Assembly: GCA_044237765.1 (NCBI GenBank)
Contig: JBIIEQ010000025.1
Coordinates: forward strand, 1-41,371
DNA length: 41,371 nt
Source of the DNA: UBA6136 sp044237765
GTDB lineage: Bacteria > Pseudomonadota > Gammaproteobacteria > Methylococcales > Methylococcaceae
Reading direction: 5' to 3'
Shown here: positions 41,352 through 41,371 of the stretch, piece after piece
How the letters are laid out: every line of letters starts with the position of its first letter
Numbering within the stretch: position 1 is the first letter of the stretch
Program-made: the position numbers and the translations under genes
Notes under the pieces: generated by a model
What the model was told of the DNA's origin: nothing
Seen by the model: only the letters and a program-made list of their open reading frames with translations
Database searches by the model: none

Positions 41352-41371
41352 GCGAGGCGGGCGATTCCGTT
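41245..41371 (-). mobile_element. End of an insertion sequence running off the window, with transposase C-terminus
   Basis: On the minus strand from the last base, an open frame encodes 28 residues (NGIARLAQVIEGVVFRDGVQ and eight more) ending in TGA at 41287-41285. It is followed by a noncoding end with CAGATACACAACAATTGACC, which looks like the terminal region of a transposable element. The frame is in register with the window edge and composed like a transposase tail, but the family is not identified; similarity of the terminal TACACAA-TTGAC words to IS256-type ends is only a suggestion. It interrupts the lipase-maturation-factor-like gene. Confidence 0.5.

Overview
The window reads as a chromosomal segment of a moderately GC-rich gammaproteobacterium. 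The evidence is the gene orders glyA-nrdR-ribD-ribE-ribBX-ribH-nusB-thiL-pgpA and rpsB-tsf-pyrH-frr-uppS-cdsA-dxr-rseP, an Escherichia-like initiator tRNA, GlnD, a periplasmic DsbC and a proteobacterial RibBX. An SmbP-like metal-binding protein and a glcDEF glycolate oxidase operon would fit a chemolithoautotroph (for example a sulfur or ammonia oxidiser), but no diagnostic energy gene is present, so the order is left open.

Layout. Positions 1-130 hold the 3' end of an IS30-family transposase, followed by about 570 bases with nothing recognisable. An initiator tRNA with its own promoter and terminator lies at 735-811 (minus). Positions 910-8177 (minus) carry a tightly packed housekeeping run: glyA, nrdR, four riboflavin genes, nusB, thiL and pgpA. 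glnD and map follow on the same strand. A divergent region with an S2-type leader then starts the plus-strand translation, nucleotide, isoprenoid and envelope run from rpsB to rseP (11962-19942), followed by dsbC, which converges on mutS. The usual bamA-skp-lpxD continuation after rseP is missing, so synteny breaks here.

From about 23.6 kb the character changes to loosely packed accessory DNA: a lipoprotein, a DUF2076 pseudogene (two stops and a frameshift), smbP, three multi-spanning or stress-type membrane proteins (one unassigned, one HdeD-like, one DUF4239), another unassigned membrane protein, a YahK-like alcohol dehydrogenase with two small coupled genes, a PEP-mutase/isocitrate lyase superfamily enzyme, a small basic protein whose reading frame contains a strong terminator, a histidine phosphatase, an O-methyltransferase remnant, glcDEF, an MFS transporter remnant, a surface-adhesin-E-like protein, and a lipase-maturation-factor-like gene whose 3' end is replaced by the end of an insertion sequence at the window edge.

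The most unusual points are: (1) the small basic protein gene at 33696 with an intrinsic terminator inside the frame, plus a decayed copy of its 3' half about 3.1 kb upstream, bracketing the dehydrogenase/lyase module; (2) a 161-bp MITE-like insertion with terminal inverted repeats and an apparent 8-bp target duplication between dxr and rseP; (3) clustered gene decay in the 24-41 kb half; (4) an acidic, His/Met-containing C-terminal tail on CdsA. No complete new defence or metabolic system is evident.
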